Below are positions 46,933-55,246 of a stretch of 64,000 nucleotides of DNA, one piece after another. Each line of letters begins with the position of its first letter. Position 1 is the stretch's first letter. The position numbers were made by a program, and so were the translations under genes. Under the pieces are notes generated by a model, which was not told the DNA's origin, made no database searches, and saw only the letters and a program-made list of their open reading frames with translations. Source of the DNA: Bradyrhizobium semiaridum (lineage in GTDB: Bacteria; Pseudomonadota; Alphaproteobacteria; Rhizobiales; Xanthobacteraceae); assembly GCF_020329505.1 (NCBI RefSeq), contig NZ_JAGKJJ010000012.1:62001-126000 (forward strand). Reading direction: 5' to 3'.

Positions 46933-48651
46933 CTATTCGGCGGCTTGCTGCGGACGAAATCCGTCCGGAAAATATTTGATCACGGAGGTCAGCGGATTGG
47001 AGGCCGCCTGGCCAAGGCCACAGATCGACGCGTCGCGCATCGCCTGGCTCAATTGGTCGAGCAATTCCTTGTTCCAAACCGGCTGCTGCATCAGCAGCGC
47101 CGCCTTTTCGGTTCCGGCGCGGCAGGGCGTGCATTGCCCGCAGCTCTCGTCCTCGAAGAACTTCATCAAGTTTAGCGCGGCATCCCTGACGTCGTCGGCC
47201 TGCGAGAGAATGACGACGGCAGCGGAACCGATGAAGCAGCCGTATTTCTCCAGCGTGCCGAAATCGAGCGGGATGTCGTCCATCGATGCCGGCAGGATGC
47301 CGCCGGATGCGCCGCCCGGCAGATAGGCCTGCATCGTATGGCCATCGGCCATGCCGCCGCAGTACTCGTCGATCAGCTCGCGCACGGTGATGCCGGCCGG
47401 CGCGAGCTTGACGCCCGGATTCTTGACCCGTCCCGACACCGAGAAGCTGCGCAAGCCCTGGCGTTCGTTGCGGCCGTGGCTCTTCCACCAGCCGGCGCCC
47501 TTCTCGACGATGTCGCGAACCCACCACAGCGTTTCGATGTTGTTGATCAGCGTCGGCAGGCCGAATAGTCCGACCTGAAACGGATAGGGTGGCTTGTGCC
47601 GCGGCAGGCCGCGCTTGCCCTCGATCGATTCGAGCAGCGAGGATTCCTCGCCGCAGATATAGGCGCCGGCGCCGCGCCGCAGATGCAGCTTCGGACCGCC
47701 GGGCGGCAGCTTTGCGATCTCGCGGGCGAGGATCTCGCGGCAGGCCGGGTATTCGTCGCGGATATAGATGTAGACCTCCGGCGCCTCGACCGCGTGCGCG
47801 CCGATCAGCATGCCTTCGAGGAAGCGATGCGGATCGGTCTCGAGGTAGTAGCGATCCTTGAACGTGCCCGGCTCGCCTTCGTCGCCGTTCACCGCCATCA
47901 GCCGGGGGCCGGGTTCGCCGAGCACGGCGCGCCACTTGCGGCCAGTCGGAAAACCGGCGCCGCCAAGACCGCGCAGCGACGCATCGTCGAGCGCCTTCAG
48001 CAGGTCCTCCCGCGGCAGATCGCCCGAGCGCAGCCGCGTCAGCAGCTTGTAGCCGCCGTCGGCCACATAGGCGTCGTAGTCGACGTAAGCGGGAAGATGC
48101 ACATGGGTGTCGCCGCTCTTTGCCGCGGCGAGAACGTTGGCGACGGTCGCGTGATCGACGAAGTTGTGGCCGACTTCCGCGGCAGGTGCCGTGTCGCAAC
48201 GGCCGACACAAGGCGCGCGCACAACGCGGATGCCGGGGCCGGCCTGGTTCTGGAGATCCTTCAGCAGCTTCTCGCCGCCGAGCATCGCGCAGGTCAGCGA
48301 GTCGCAGACGCGCACGGTCAGCGGCGCAACGTTCGGCTCGCCTTCCTTCACGATATCGAAATGCGCATAGAAGGTGGCGGTCTCGAACACCTCGGCGAAT
48401 GACAGCTTCATCTCGTCGGCGAGCGCGGCAAGATGCGCCGCCGAGATCTGATGATACTTGTCCTGGATCAAATGGAGATATTCGATCAGCAGGTCGCGCT
48501 GTCGCGGCCGGTCACCGAGCAGCGTCTCGATTTCATGAGCAGCGGTCGGATCGACCTGGCGTCCCTTCGGCGTCGCCTTCGCCCGCTTCCTGCCTTGTCC
48601 TGGATGCTCGAAGGCGCGGACCTTGTGCACGTCATGAACGTCTCGACTCAT
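46933..48651 (-). CDS. fdhB: NAD-dependent formate dehydrogenase beta subunit (NuoE-NuoF fusion)
   Basis: 572 residues. The N-terminal ~190 residues are a NuoE-like thioredoxin [2Fe-2S] domain (CDSLTCAMLGG, CVGRCDTAP); the rest is NuoF-like, with the NADH site GGAGFPTGRKW, the FMN region GDEGEPGTFKDR and GAGAYICGEESSLLES, and a [4Fe-4S] site CGQCTPC. It transfers electrons from the alpha subunit to NAD. The fused form of 572 residues matches FDH1 of Methylorubrum as I recall it. The preceding open frame to 48711 is probably untranslated. It starts 209 bases beyond moeA, whose transcript may read into it. Confidence 0.95.
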   Translation of the reverse strand: MSRDVHDVHKVRAFEHPGQGRKRAKATPKGRQVDPTAAHEIETLLGDRPRQRDLLIEYLHLIQDKYHQISAAHLAALADEMKLSFAEVFETATFYAHFDIVKEGEPNVAPLTVRVCDSLTCAMLGGEKLLKDLQNQAGPGIRVVRAPCVGRCDTAPAAEVGHNFVDHATVANVLAAAKSGDTHVHLPAYVDYDAYVADGGYKLLTRLRSGDLPREDLLKALDDASLRGLGGAGFPTGRKWRAVLGEPGPRLMAVNGDEGEPGTFKDRYYLETDPHRFLEGMLIGAHAVEAPEVYIYIRDEYPACREILAREIAKLPPGGPKLHLRRGAGAYICGEESSLLESIEGKRGLPRHKPPYPFQVGLFGLPTLINNIETLWWVRDIVEKGAGWWKSHGRNERQGLRSFSVSGRVKNPGVKLAPAGITVRELIDEYCGGMADGHTMQAYLPGGASGGILPASMDDIPLDFGTLEKYGCFIGSAAVVILSQADDVRDAALNLMKFFEDESCGQCTPCRAGTEKAALLMQQPVWNKELLDQLSQAMRDASICGLGQAASNPLTSVIKYFPDGFRPQQAAE

Positions 48652-48829
48652 GAAACCCCGCTTCGCGCGAATTGCGCTGTTCGGCGGACTGTAATCCCTG
48701 GCATGCCACACGCAAGCAGATTTAGAACGCCTCCAGCAGCGTCGGGTTGCCGCGTTAGCTGTTGTTCATGTTTGCCTATCAGTCGATCTGAATCTTCTAT
48801 CGTGCAGCGATGGTTTGATGACTGGGCGA

Positions 48830-48848
48830 TCTCGATCGCATATCGAGA
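48830..48848. promoter_or_regulatory. Inverted repeat upstream of fdhB
   Basis: TCTCGAT-CGCAT-ATCGAGA, 7-bp perfect arms with a 5-base spacer, in the 209 bases between moeA and fdhB. It has operator-like geometry, 179 bases from the fdhB start codon. No regulator can be assigned. Confidence 0.3.
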
Positions 48849-48860
48849 CTCGGATTGGGC

Positions 48861-50114
48861 CTACAGCAGCTCGGCGTAGCCGAGAAAGCCAACGGCATCT
48901 CCAGGTACGACTTGCACGACGGCTTCGGCGAGTTCGATCAGCCCGTCAGTCTCGATCAGCGACGACAGCAGCCCGGCACCTTCGCGCGGAAACTTGATCG
49001 CCTCGAGCGATCCATCCGCCGCGCGCCGCAGCGAAGCGCGGACATATTCGCGCCGTCCGCTCTTCTTCTTGTAGCTGAACGCTGAGCGCACCGGCATCGG
49101 TTGCAAGGGAGCTGGTGTGGCTCCCGAGAGCGCGAGCACGGTCGGCCGCACGACGTGGACGAAGGTGACGAAGCTCGCAACCGGATTGCCGGGCAGGCCG
49201 ATCAGCGGCGTGCCGTCGACGATACCCATTGCCACCGGACGGCCCGGCTTGATCGCCATCCGCCACAGCACCAGCGAGCCGGCCTGTTCGATGCCCGCCT
49301 TGACGTGGTCCTCTTCGCCGGTCGAGACGCCGCCGGTGGTCAGGATCAAGTCGTAGCGTCGGGCGGCCTGCTTCAGCGCCGCGGCGAGCGCGGCCTGTTC
49401 GTCGCGCAGGATGCCGAGATCGCCGACCTCGCAGCCGAGCCTGCGCAACATCGCCATCAGCATGAAGCGGTTGGAATCGAACAGCTGGGCTTCACTGCGC
49501 GCCGCCCCGGGTGCGGCCAGTTCGTCGCCGGTGGAGAACACGCCGACGCGAACGCGCCGCACGACGTCGAGCGTCGTCAGCCCGAAGGCGGCGGCGACCG
49601 CGACATCCTGCGGGCGCAGCCGCCGGCCCGACGCCAGCGCGACATGACCGCGTGCGATGTCTTCGCCGGCCGGACGCACATTGGCGCCCAGCTTCAGGCC
49701 GGACGGCAGGATCACATTGCCCGCATCGTCGATCCGGACGTCCTCCTGCATGAACACGGTGTCGGTGCCTGATGGCATCGGCGCGCCGGTGAAGATGCGG
49801 ACGGCATGGCCTGGCGCGACGGGCTGCGCGGATGCGCCCGCCTGCACGCGGCCGGCGACCGGGAATGCGCGATCGCCGTTTTGCGGCAGGTCGGCGCCAG
49901 AGACAGCGTAGCCGTCGACCGCCGAATTCATGAAGGGCGGCAGCGGCAGCGGTGCGGCAACATCGCCGGCAAGGATGCGTCCGTCGGCATCCAGCAGCGC
50001 AACCGTTTCCGACTCCCCGACTGGCCTGACGCGCGCGGCGATGATCGCGACGGCTTCGTCGACCGACATCATCGGTCCGCCGAACGCGAAGCAGTCGTCC
50101 GAAAGCTGCGCCAT
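48861..50114 (-). CDS. moeA: Molybdopterin molybdenumtransferase
   Basis: Inserts molybdate (or tungstate) into adenylylated molybdopterin to finish the cofactor for formate dehydrogenase. 417 residues. Domains: N-terminal MoeA I/II (PLPPFMNSAVDGYAV, about 57-71; IFTGAPMPSGTDTV), central MoCF (GVFSTGDEL; DSNRFMLMAMLRRLG; LTTGGVSTGEEDHVK, about 265-279; GLPGNPVAS) and a C-terminal beta domain. It is co-oriented with fdhBA and divergent from fdhD-mobA, so the cofactor and enzyme genes are likely coregulated. Confidence 0.95.
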   Translation of the reverse strand: MAQLSDDCFAFGGPMMSVDEAVAIIAARVRPVGESETVALLDADGRILAGDVAAPLPLPPFMNSAVDGYAVSGADLPQNGDRAFPVAGRVQAGASAQPVAPGHAVRIFTGAPMPSGTDTVFMQEDVRIDDAGNVILPSGLKLGANVRPAGEDIARGHVALASGRRLRPQDVAVAAAFGLTTLDVVRRVRVGVFSTGDELAAPGAARSEAQLFDSNRFMLMAMLRRLGCEVGDLGILRDEQAALAAALKQAARRYDLILTTGGVSTGEEDHVKAGIEQAGSLVLWRMAIKPGRPVAMGIVDGTPLIGLPGNPVASFVTFVHVVRPTVLALSGATPAPLQPMPVRSAFSYKKKSGRREYVRASLRRAADGSLEAIKFPREGAGLLSSLIETDGLIELAEAVVQVVPGDAVGFLGYAELL

Positions 50115-50262
50115 CGTGTTCCTCAGTCCTCGGCCATCGCCATCTATGTCCGGTCCGGATCGCGAACTGCGGCGTTATCGCGTTGGCCGGGCCACATCAT
50201 GGTCGTTCCCGCTGTGGCCAGTCGGTCTCCGATCGTGCTTATATCCCCAGCTCTGCTGAATT

Positions 50263-51171
50263 GTGAACCCATCCGGACGTCGACCAGTGACCGAGAAAGC
50301 GACCGCTCCCATCATTGTTCCGGATCCGAACGATCCGCGGCTGACCGAGCGCGTCGTCGGCGTCGATCAGACCGGCGCGCGGACCGAGATCAGGGTACCC
50401 GTCGAACGGCCGCTGACGCTTTACCTCAACGCGCAGGAGATCGTCACGATGATGACGATCAACGACTATCCGGAATACCTCGCGCTCGGTTACCTCCTGA
50501 ACCAGAACATGCTGAAATACGACGACGTCGTCACCGAGGTCGAATATGACGACGATCTGCAGGTCGTCGTGGTGCGCACCGCGCATCACACCAATTTCGA
50601 GGTGAAGCTGAAGAAGCGCACGCAGACCTCGGGCTGCGCCCAGGGCACGGCGTTCGGAGACCTGCTGGAAGCAGTCGAGAAGGTCGCGCTGCCGAAGGCC
50701 GAACTGCGCACCTCCTGGCTCTACCGGATGACGCACACCATCAACACGATGCCGTCGCTCTATCTCGAGGCGGGCGCGATTCACGGCTGCGTGCTGTGCA
50801 AAGAGAGCACACCGGTCTGCTACACCGAGGACGTTGGCCGGCATAATGCCGTCGACAAGATCGCGGGCTGGATCTACCGCCACAACGTCGATCCCGCGGA
50901 CAAGATTCTCTATACGACGGGGCGGCTGACGTCGGAGATGGTGATCAAGACGGTGCGGATGGGCATTCCGATCCTGGTCTCCCGCTCCGGCTTCACGGCG
51001 TGGGGTGTCGATCTGGCGCGGCAGGTCGGGCTGACGCTCGTCGGGCGCGCCCGCGGCAAGCGCTTCATCGCGCTGTCGGGCGAGGAGCGGATCGTCTACG
51101 ACCAGAACCTCGACTATGTCGAAGAGGAATCGATGCGCCACAAGCGCAAGGGCGAGGGTGGCGATGACTGA
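50263..51171 (+). CDS. fdhD: Formate dehydrogenase accessory sulfurtransferase
   Basis: Delivers the terminal sulfur ligand to the Mo/W cofactor of FdhA. 302 residues from GTG 50263. The core [15 protein letters not shown] and [24 protein letters not shown] are intact. In the cysteine loop the usual CxxC is CAQG here (Cys125, Gly128). A second cysteine pair, GCVLCKEST (about residues 177-185), is present. The end overlaps the mobA start by 8 bases. Confidence 0.93.
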   Translation: MNPSGRRPVTEKATAPIIVPDPNDPRLTERVVGVDQTGARTEIRVPVERPLTLYLNAQEIVTMMTINDYPEYLALGYLLNQNMLKYDDVVTEVEYDDDLQVVVVRTAHHTNFEVKLKKRTQTSGCAQGTAFGDLLEAVEKVALPKAELRTSWLYRMTHTINTMPSLYLEAGAIHGCVLCKESTPVCYTEDVGRHNAVDKIAGWIYRHNVDPADKILYTTGRLTSEMVIKTVRMGIPILVSRSGFTAWGVDLARQVGLTLVGRARGKRFIALSGEERIVYDQNLDYVEEESMRHKRKGEGGDD

Positions 51172-51781
51172 TATCCCCTGCGTGGTGCTTGCCGGCGGGC
51201 TTGCGCGGCGGATGGGCGGCGGCGACAAGCCGATGCGCCAGATCGCGGGCCGCACCATCCTGCAGCGCGTGATCGATCGCCTCGCGCCGCAATGCGCCGG
51301 AGTGATCATCAACGCCAACGGCGATCCCGCGCGGTTCGCAGCGTTCGGTCTTCCTGTCGTCGCGGACGATGTCCCCGACTATCCCGGTCCGCTCGCCGGC
51401 ATCCTGGCCGCACTCGACTGGACCGCGACGAACCGGCCCGATGCGAAATGGCTGCTGAGCGCGGCGGGCGATTGTCCGTTCCTGCCTCGCGATCTCGTCA
51501 AGCGCCTCGACGAGGCGCGTGTGGCGCAGCATGCCGAACTCGCCGTCGCCGCGTCAGGCGATCAGACGCATCCGGTGATCGGTCTCTGGAGCGTACGCCT
51601 GCGTAACGAATTGCGCCAGGCGCTCGTCGTGGAAGGCGTGCGCAAGATCGACCGCTGGACGGCGCGCTATCCGCTCGCAACGGTCGCCTGGCCGGCCGAG
51701 CCGCTGGATCCGTTCTTCAATGCCAACACCGTCGACGATATCAGGGAAGCCGACCGCCTCGCCGCGCTCGACGGTGGGTGA
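51164..51781 (+). CDS. mobA: Molybdenum cofactor guanylyltransferase
   Basis: Adds GMP to Mo-molybdopterin, forming the bis-MGD cofactor of formate dehydrogenase. 205 residues. N-terminal nucleotide-binding [18 protein letters not shown] (about 6-23), [17 protein letters not shown] (about 69-85), the Mg-binding AAGDCPFLP (about 101-109), and [10 protein letters not shown] near the end. Start ATG 51164 overlaps fdhD, indicating one transcript; an alternative longer frame inside fdhD is not used. Confidence 0.95.
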   Translation: MTDIPCVVLAGGLARRMGGGDKPMRQIAGRTILQRVIDRLAPQCAGVIINANGDPARFAAFGLPVVADDVPDYPGPLAGILAALDWTATNRPDAKWLLSAAGDCPFLPRDLVKRLDEARVAQHAELAVAASGDQTHPVIGLWSVRLRNELRQALVVEGVRKIDRWTARYPLATVAWPAEPLDPFFNANTVDDIREADRLAALDGG

Positions 51782-51810
51782 TCAGCGGGCCGCAAGCTGC
51801 CATGGGCGGT

Positions 51811-52575
51811 CTAGTTCGCGGGATTGTCCTCGGCCGGATAGACGCCGCGCAGCACCTCCTCGAAGTGATCCTTGACCGCGTCGTTGCACTGGCAGGCGCG
51901 CTGTCGCAGCCGGTCCGGATCGCGGACCACGATCGCGCCGCGGCGCGTGTCCAGCACACCCTCGGCCTTGAAGGTCTGGATCACGCGGCTGGTGTAGCTG
52001 CGGCCGACGCCGAGCAGGGTGGAGAGCTGCTCGTGGGTGAGCGGCACCACGCCGTCGCCGTCGGTGCGCTCCATCGCGGCGATGATCCATTTCGCGGCGC
52101 GCTGCTCGATCGAGTGGATCGCGTTGCAGGCGGTGGACTGGAAGATCTGCGCCAGCATGCAGTCGGCATAGCGCGCGAAGATGTTGCGCACCGAGTTCGA
52201 GTTCAGCTTGGCTGCGTCGAGCTTGCTGATCGGCATCCGCGCGAATGGCCCGCCGAACTTGACGGTGATGCGGGTATAGGCCGGCAGGAAGCCCTGGCTG
52301 ACGATGCCGCCGACCGCACCCTCGCGGCCGACCAGGATGGTCTCGACGTCGCGCCCGTCCTCGTTCGGCACCATGTAGGAGACGAGACTAGGCCCGCACG
52401 GGAAATGCACGGTCTGCACATCGTCGCCGGGATTGTAGAGCAGGTCACCGGCCGCTCCATCCAGCAGCACCAGATATGGTGCGATCAGCTCATAGTCGGT
52501 GGCGTTGAGCCGGCGCAAAAGATTGTTGAACGGTCGGTCGCTCGTCCCGGCCAACTCGGTCCGCTTCGTAATCAT
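51811..52575 (-). CDS. Crp/Fnr family transcription regulator
   Basis: 254 residues from MITKRTELAG. An N-terminal cyclic-nucleotide-binding-like beta-roll (about 25-150, with YNPGDDVQTVHFPCGPSLVSY) leads to a dimer helix and a C-terminal HTH (LTHEQLSTLLGVGRSYTSRVIQTFKAEGVL, about 180-210). No N-terminal Fe-S cysteine cluster is seen, so it is not a classical oxygen-sensing FNR. A C-terminal cysteine pair (CQC) lies near the end. It converges with mobA and diverges from the receiver gene. Confidence 0.87.
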   Translation of the reverse strand: MITKRTELAGTSDRPFNNLLRRLNATDYELIAPYLVLLDGAAGDLLYNPGDDVQTVHFPCGPSLVSYMVPNEDGRDVETILVGREGAVGGIVSQGFLPAYTRITVKFGGPFARMPISKLDAAKLNSNSVRNIFARYADCMLAQIFQSTACNAIHSIEQRAAKWIIAAMERTDGDGVVPLTHEQLSTLLGVGRSYTSRVIQTFKAEGVLDTRRGAIVVRDPDRLRQRACQCNDAVKDHFEEVLRGVYPAEDNPAN

Positions 52576-52628
52576 TGGAGGTTCCTGCCCAGCCAACGCC
52601 GACAATAACGGAAAGGTTCCTGGTTTTA

Positions 52629-52644
52629 TGTTCACTAGTGAACA
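52629..52644. promoter_or_regulatory. Perfect 16-bp palindrome, candidate operator
   Basis: TGTTCACTAGTGAACA lies 54 bases upstream of the Crp/Fnr start codon, between it and the divergent receiver gene. It resembles a self-regulated dimer site but does not match the Crp (TGTGA-N6-TCACA) or Fnr (TTGAT-N4-ATCAA) consensus. Confidence 0.5.
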
Positions 52645-52725
52645 GACGGTGCCGCTTGCGATGTGATGGTTTCATCTCGGGAACAATCGGCGTGCCTGCC
52701 AGGGGGCGTCGGTCGCGGGCCATTC

Positions 52726-52744
52726 GACCGGACCTGATCCGGTC
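52726..52744. promoter_or_regulatory. Second inverted repeat in the regulator gap
   Basis: GACCGGA-CCTGA-TCCGGTC: 7-bp perfect arms with a 5-base spacer, 36-54 bases upstream of the receiver start codon. It could be an operator or a transcript hairpin. Confidence 0.4.
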
Positions 52745-52779
52745 CTTCATCTACGTTCAACCATGGACTCTGGCACGCG

Positions 52780-53181
52780 ATGACACCCGCCTTCTGTGAC
52801 GGCATGCCCCGTGATGTCCTGATCGTCGAGGACGATCCGATCATCGCGCTGGATTTCGAGGACACCATCCTGCGGTTCGGCGCGAAGACGGTTCGCACTG
52901 CCGCCAGTCCGCGGCGCGCGCTCGAACTGATTGCCGCGCAGCCGCCCGATTTCGCGCTGCTCGACCTCGCTCTCGTCAATGGCGAGACGCCGTTCGCGAT
53001 CGCCGAACGGCTCGATGCGCTGCGGATCGCCTATGTGTTCGTGACCGGTTACGGCTCCGATGTCAGCCTGCCGTCACCACTCGCCGGCATGCCGCGGCTG
53101 AGCAAGCCGTGTCCCGCCGATGCGCTGCTGGCCGCGCTGCGCCGGTGGCGCTGCAAGCCGACCGTGGACGCGGGCGAGTGA
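52780..53181 (+). CDS. Stand-alone response-regulator receiver protein
   Basis: 133 residues: a single receiver domain with the acidic pair (EDD, about 17-19), phosphoacceptor Asp62 in LLDLAL, the switch Thr in FVTGYG (about 89) and the conserved Lys109 in LSKPCP. No output domain is attached. It is an orphan with no histidine kinase nearby and may act as a phosphate sink or shuttle. An internal in-frame ATG (52804, MPRDVL) is an alternative start. Divergent from the Crp/Fnr gene. Confidence 0.85.
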   Translation: MTPAFCDGMPRDVLIVEDDPIIALDFEDTILRFGAKTVRTAASPRRALELIAAQPPDFALLDLALVNGETPFAIAERLDALRIAYVFVTGYGSDVSLPSPLAGMPRLSKPCPADALLAALRRWRCKPTVDAGE

Positions 53182-53390
53182 CGCCTGCTTCCACGTCCCC
53201 TTGCAAAAGCGAGGTCGCTTTGCTGGCTAGAGCAAAAACCGGTGAGGATCTGCTCTCTCCACATGCAACGTCGCCTGTGGCTGGACCCCCATCCCGACCT
53301 TCCCCTTTTAGGGGGAACGGGAAGCGAGGGCTGCACTCCATCGACAAGGCCGTCGACAGAGCGTCGGCATCATCGAGCTGAAGCGGCGGG

Positions 53391-54953
53391 CTACGCCTGC
53401 TTCGGATCGAGCGTGATCGCCCACAGCTCGACGTCCTTGCGGTCGCGCAGGCTCACCGTCATCTGGCCGCTCTTGCCGTCGATCTTGACGTGGCCGAAGA
53501 ACTGCATGCCGGCCGACGGCGGCAGGTTCTGGTTGGCTTCGCCGGGCGCCTTGACGAACTTCACCTCGGGACCAAACGTGTTGTCGAGCTCGTTCGGGCC
53601 GAACGTGCCGGCGTGCAGCGGGCCGGAGACGAATTCCCAGAACGGATCGAAATCCTGGAACTGGGCCTTGTTCGGATTGTAGTAGTGCGCGGCGGCGTAG
53701 TGCACGTCGGCGGTCAGCCACACCGTGTTGACGACACCAGAAGTCTTGATGAAGCGCAGGATGTCGGCGATCTCGAGCTCGCGGCCGCGCGCCGGGCCGT
53801 CACCCTGCGCGAAGGCTTCCGAGCCCTTCTTGTTAGCCGCATCGTCATAGACGATCAGCGACAGCGGCATGTCGGATGCGATCACCTTCCAGGTGGCCCG
53901 CGAGTTGAGCAGGCCGCGCTTCAGCCAGGCGAGCTGGTCGGGCCCGAGGAAATAGGCGCCGGGATCGTAGCTCTCCTGCAGATTCGGACCGTTCGGGCCG
54001 CGATAGCTGCGCTCGTCGAGCATGAACACGTCGAGATGCGGGCCGTAGCTCAGCGTACGATAGACCCGGCCGGGCTCGACGATGCTCTCGCGCATCGGAT
54101 ACATCTCGTGGAAGGCGCGCGCCGCGCGCGCGGCGAGCAGCGTGATGTCACGCTCCTTGTAGGCGGCCGGCAGCTGCTTCGACAGCGACCAATTGTTGGT
54201 CACTTCGTGGTCGTCCCACTGCACGAAGATCGGCACCTCGGCGTTGAAGGCGCGCAGATTCTCGTCGAGCATGTTGTACTTGTGTGCGCCGCGGAATTCG
54301 TCGAGCGTCTCGGCGACCTTGGATTTCTCCACGACGGTGATGTTCTTCCAGATCTTGCCGTCGGGCTGCTTCTGCTCGGCGTTGATGACGCCGTCGGCAT
54401 AAATCGTATCGCCGGAATGCAGGAAGAAATCCGGATTGTGCTTCTTCATCGCGGCGAAGGTGAACATGCCGCCGTCATCGGGGTTGATGCCCCAGCCCTG
54501 GCCGGCGACGTCCCCGCCCCACACGAACGAGACGTCGCGGCGGTCGCCGGGCGCGGTGCGGAAGCGGCCGACCACCGGTTCGCCGACGATGTCGGTATGC
54601 GAGAGGTCGCGGAACCGGACGCGGTAGAAGATGTCCTGGCCCGACGGCAGGTTCTCCAGCAGCATCTTGGCGGTGAAGTCGCTCTCCGGCAGTGCCGCGA
54701 TCGGCGGCAGCGTGCGGGCATCCTTGAACGAGTCTGAGGTGGCGACCTCGACCATCATCTGCGCCGGGCGGTCGGCCCGCGCCCACACCACGCCACCGTC
54801 GGTGCCGACATCGCCCGACTGCACGCCATGGGTGATCACCGGACGGTCGGCGGCACGCGAGAGGTAGGGCATCGCGATCAGCCCGACGCCAGCCGCGGCC
54901 GTGGTGGACAGAAAGCGTCGGCGGGTCAGATTTCGCGAAAACCGGATGGTCAT
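53391..54953 (-). CDS. phoD: Alkaline phosphatase D family protein (PhoD)
   Basis: 520 residues with a Tat signal (LTRRRFLSTTAAAG, cleavage near SRA-A). An N-terminal Fn3-like domain (HGVQSGDV...) precedes a metallophosphoesterase domain with GGDVAGQGWG, HSGDTIYADG, WDDHEV (about 240-245), MLDERSYRG and the later histidine region TADVHYAAAH. It hydrolyses phosphomonoesters or diesters in the periplasm, probably under phosphate limitation. No Pho box was confirmed. ATG 54953 is preceded by GAGGAGCTTCC. Confidence 0.93.
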   Translation of the reverse strand: MTIRFSRNLTRRRFLSTTAAAGVGLIAMPYLSRAADRPVITHGVQSGDVGTDGGVVWARADRPAQMMVEVATSDSFKDARTLPPIAALPESDFTAKMLLENLPSGQDIFYRVRFRDLSHTDIVGEPVVGRFRTAPGDRRDVSFVWGGDVAGQGWGINPDDGGMFTFAAMKKHNPDFFLHSGDTIYADGVINAEQKQPDGKIWKNITVVEKSKVAETLDEFRGAHKYNMLDENLRAFNAEVPIFVQWDDHEVTNNWSLSKQLPAAYKERDITLLAARAARAFHEMYPMRESIVEPGRVYRTLSYGPHLDVFMLDERSYRGPNGPNLQESYDPGAYFLGPDQLAWLKRGLLNSRATWKVIASDMPLSLIVYDDAANKKGSEAFAQGDGPARGRELEIADILRFIKTSGVVNTVWLTADVHYAAAHYYNPNKAQFQDFDPFWEFVSGPLHAGTFGPNELDNTFGPEVKFVKAPGEANQNLPPSAGMQFFGHVKIDGKSGQMTVSLRDRKDVELWAITLDPKQA

Positions 54954-55090
54954 AGGAAGCTCCTCAGCGTCACGACGCGACAATGCGCCGCAGGCGGGGA
55001 AAGACCTAGAAAAATTCCATGACGGCGAGATTACAGGGATGGGCGAAATCGGCTCCGGGATCGCTGCCGTAAGGTGAGCAGGCAGCTCAG

Positions 55091-55236
55091 GCTCCCTCGC
55101 CCGTTCTTACGGGGAGAGGGTGGGGGTGAGGGGCTCGATCCGCGAAGATGGTGACAATGGCGCTTGCGGAGGCTTCCCCTCACCCGGATCGCATCTGGCG
55201 ATGCGATTTGGCCTCTCCCCGCAAGCGGGGCGAGGC
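55091..55236. repeat. Family C repeat, copy C4
   Basis: CTCCCTCGCCCGTTCTTACGGGGAG on the left and CCCCTCACCC, hairpin GGATCGCATC/GATGCGATTT, then GGCCTCTCCCCGC..GCGGGGCGAGG on the right, between the TAXI and PhoD genes. Confidence 0.75.
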
Positions 55237-55246
55237 AAGAGGCGAC

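Noticed and set aside
46034..48211. A 725-codon minus-strand frame crossing fdhA and fdhB
   Set aside because: It is the shifted frame of two well-supported genes on the same strand, with no domains and many Arg residues.
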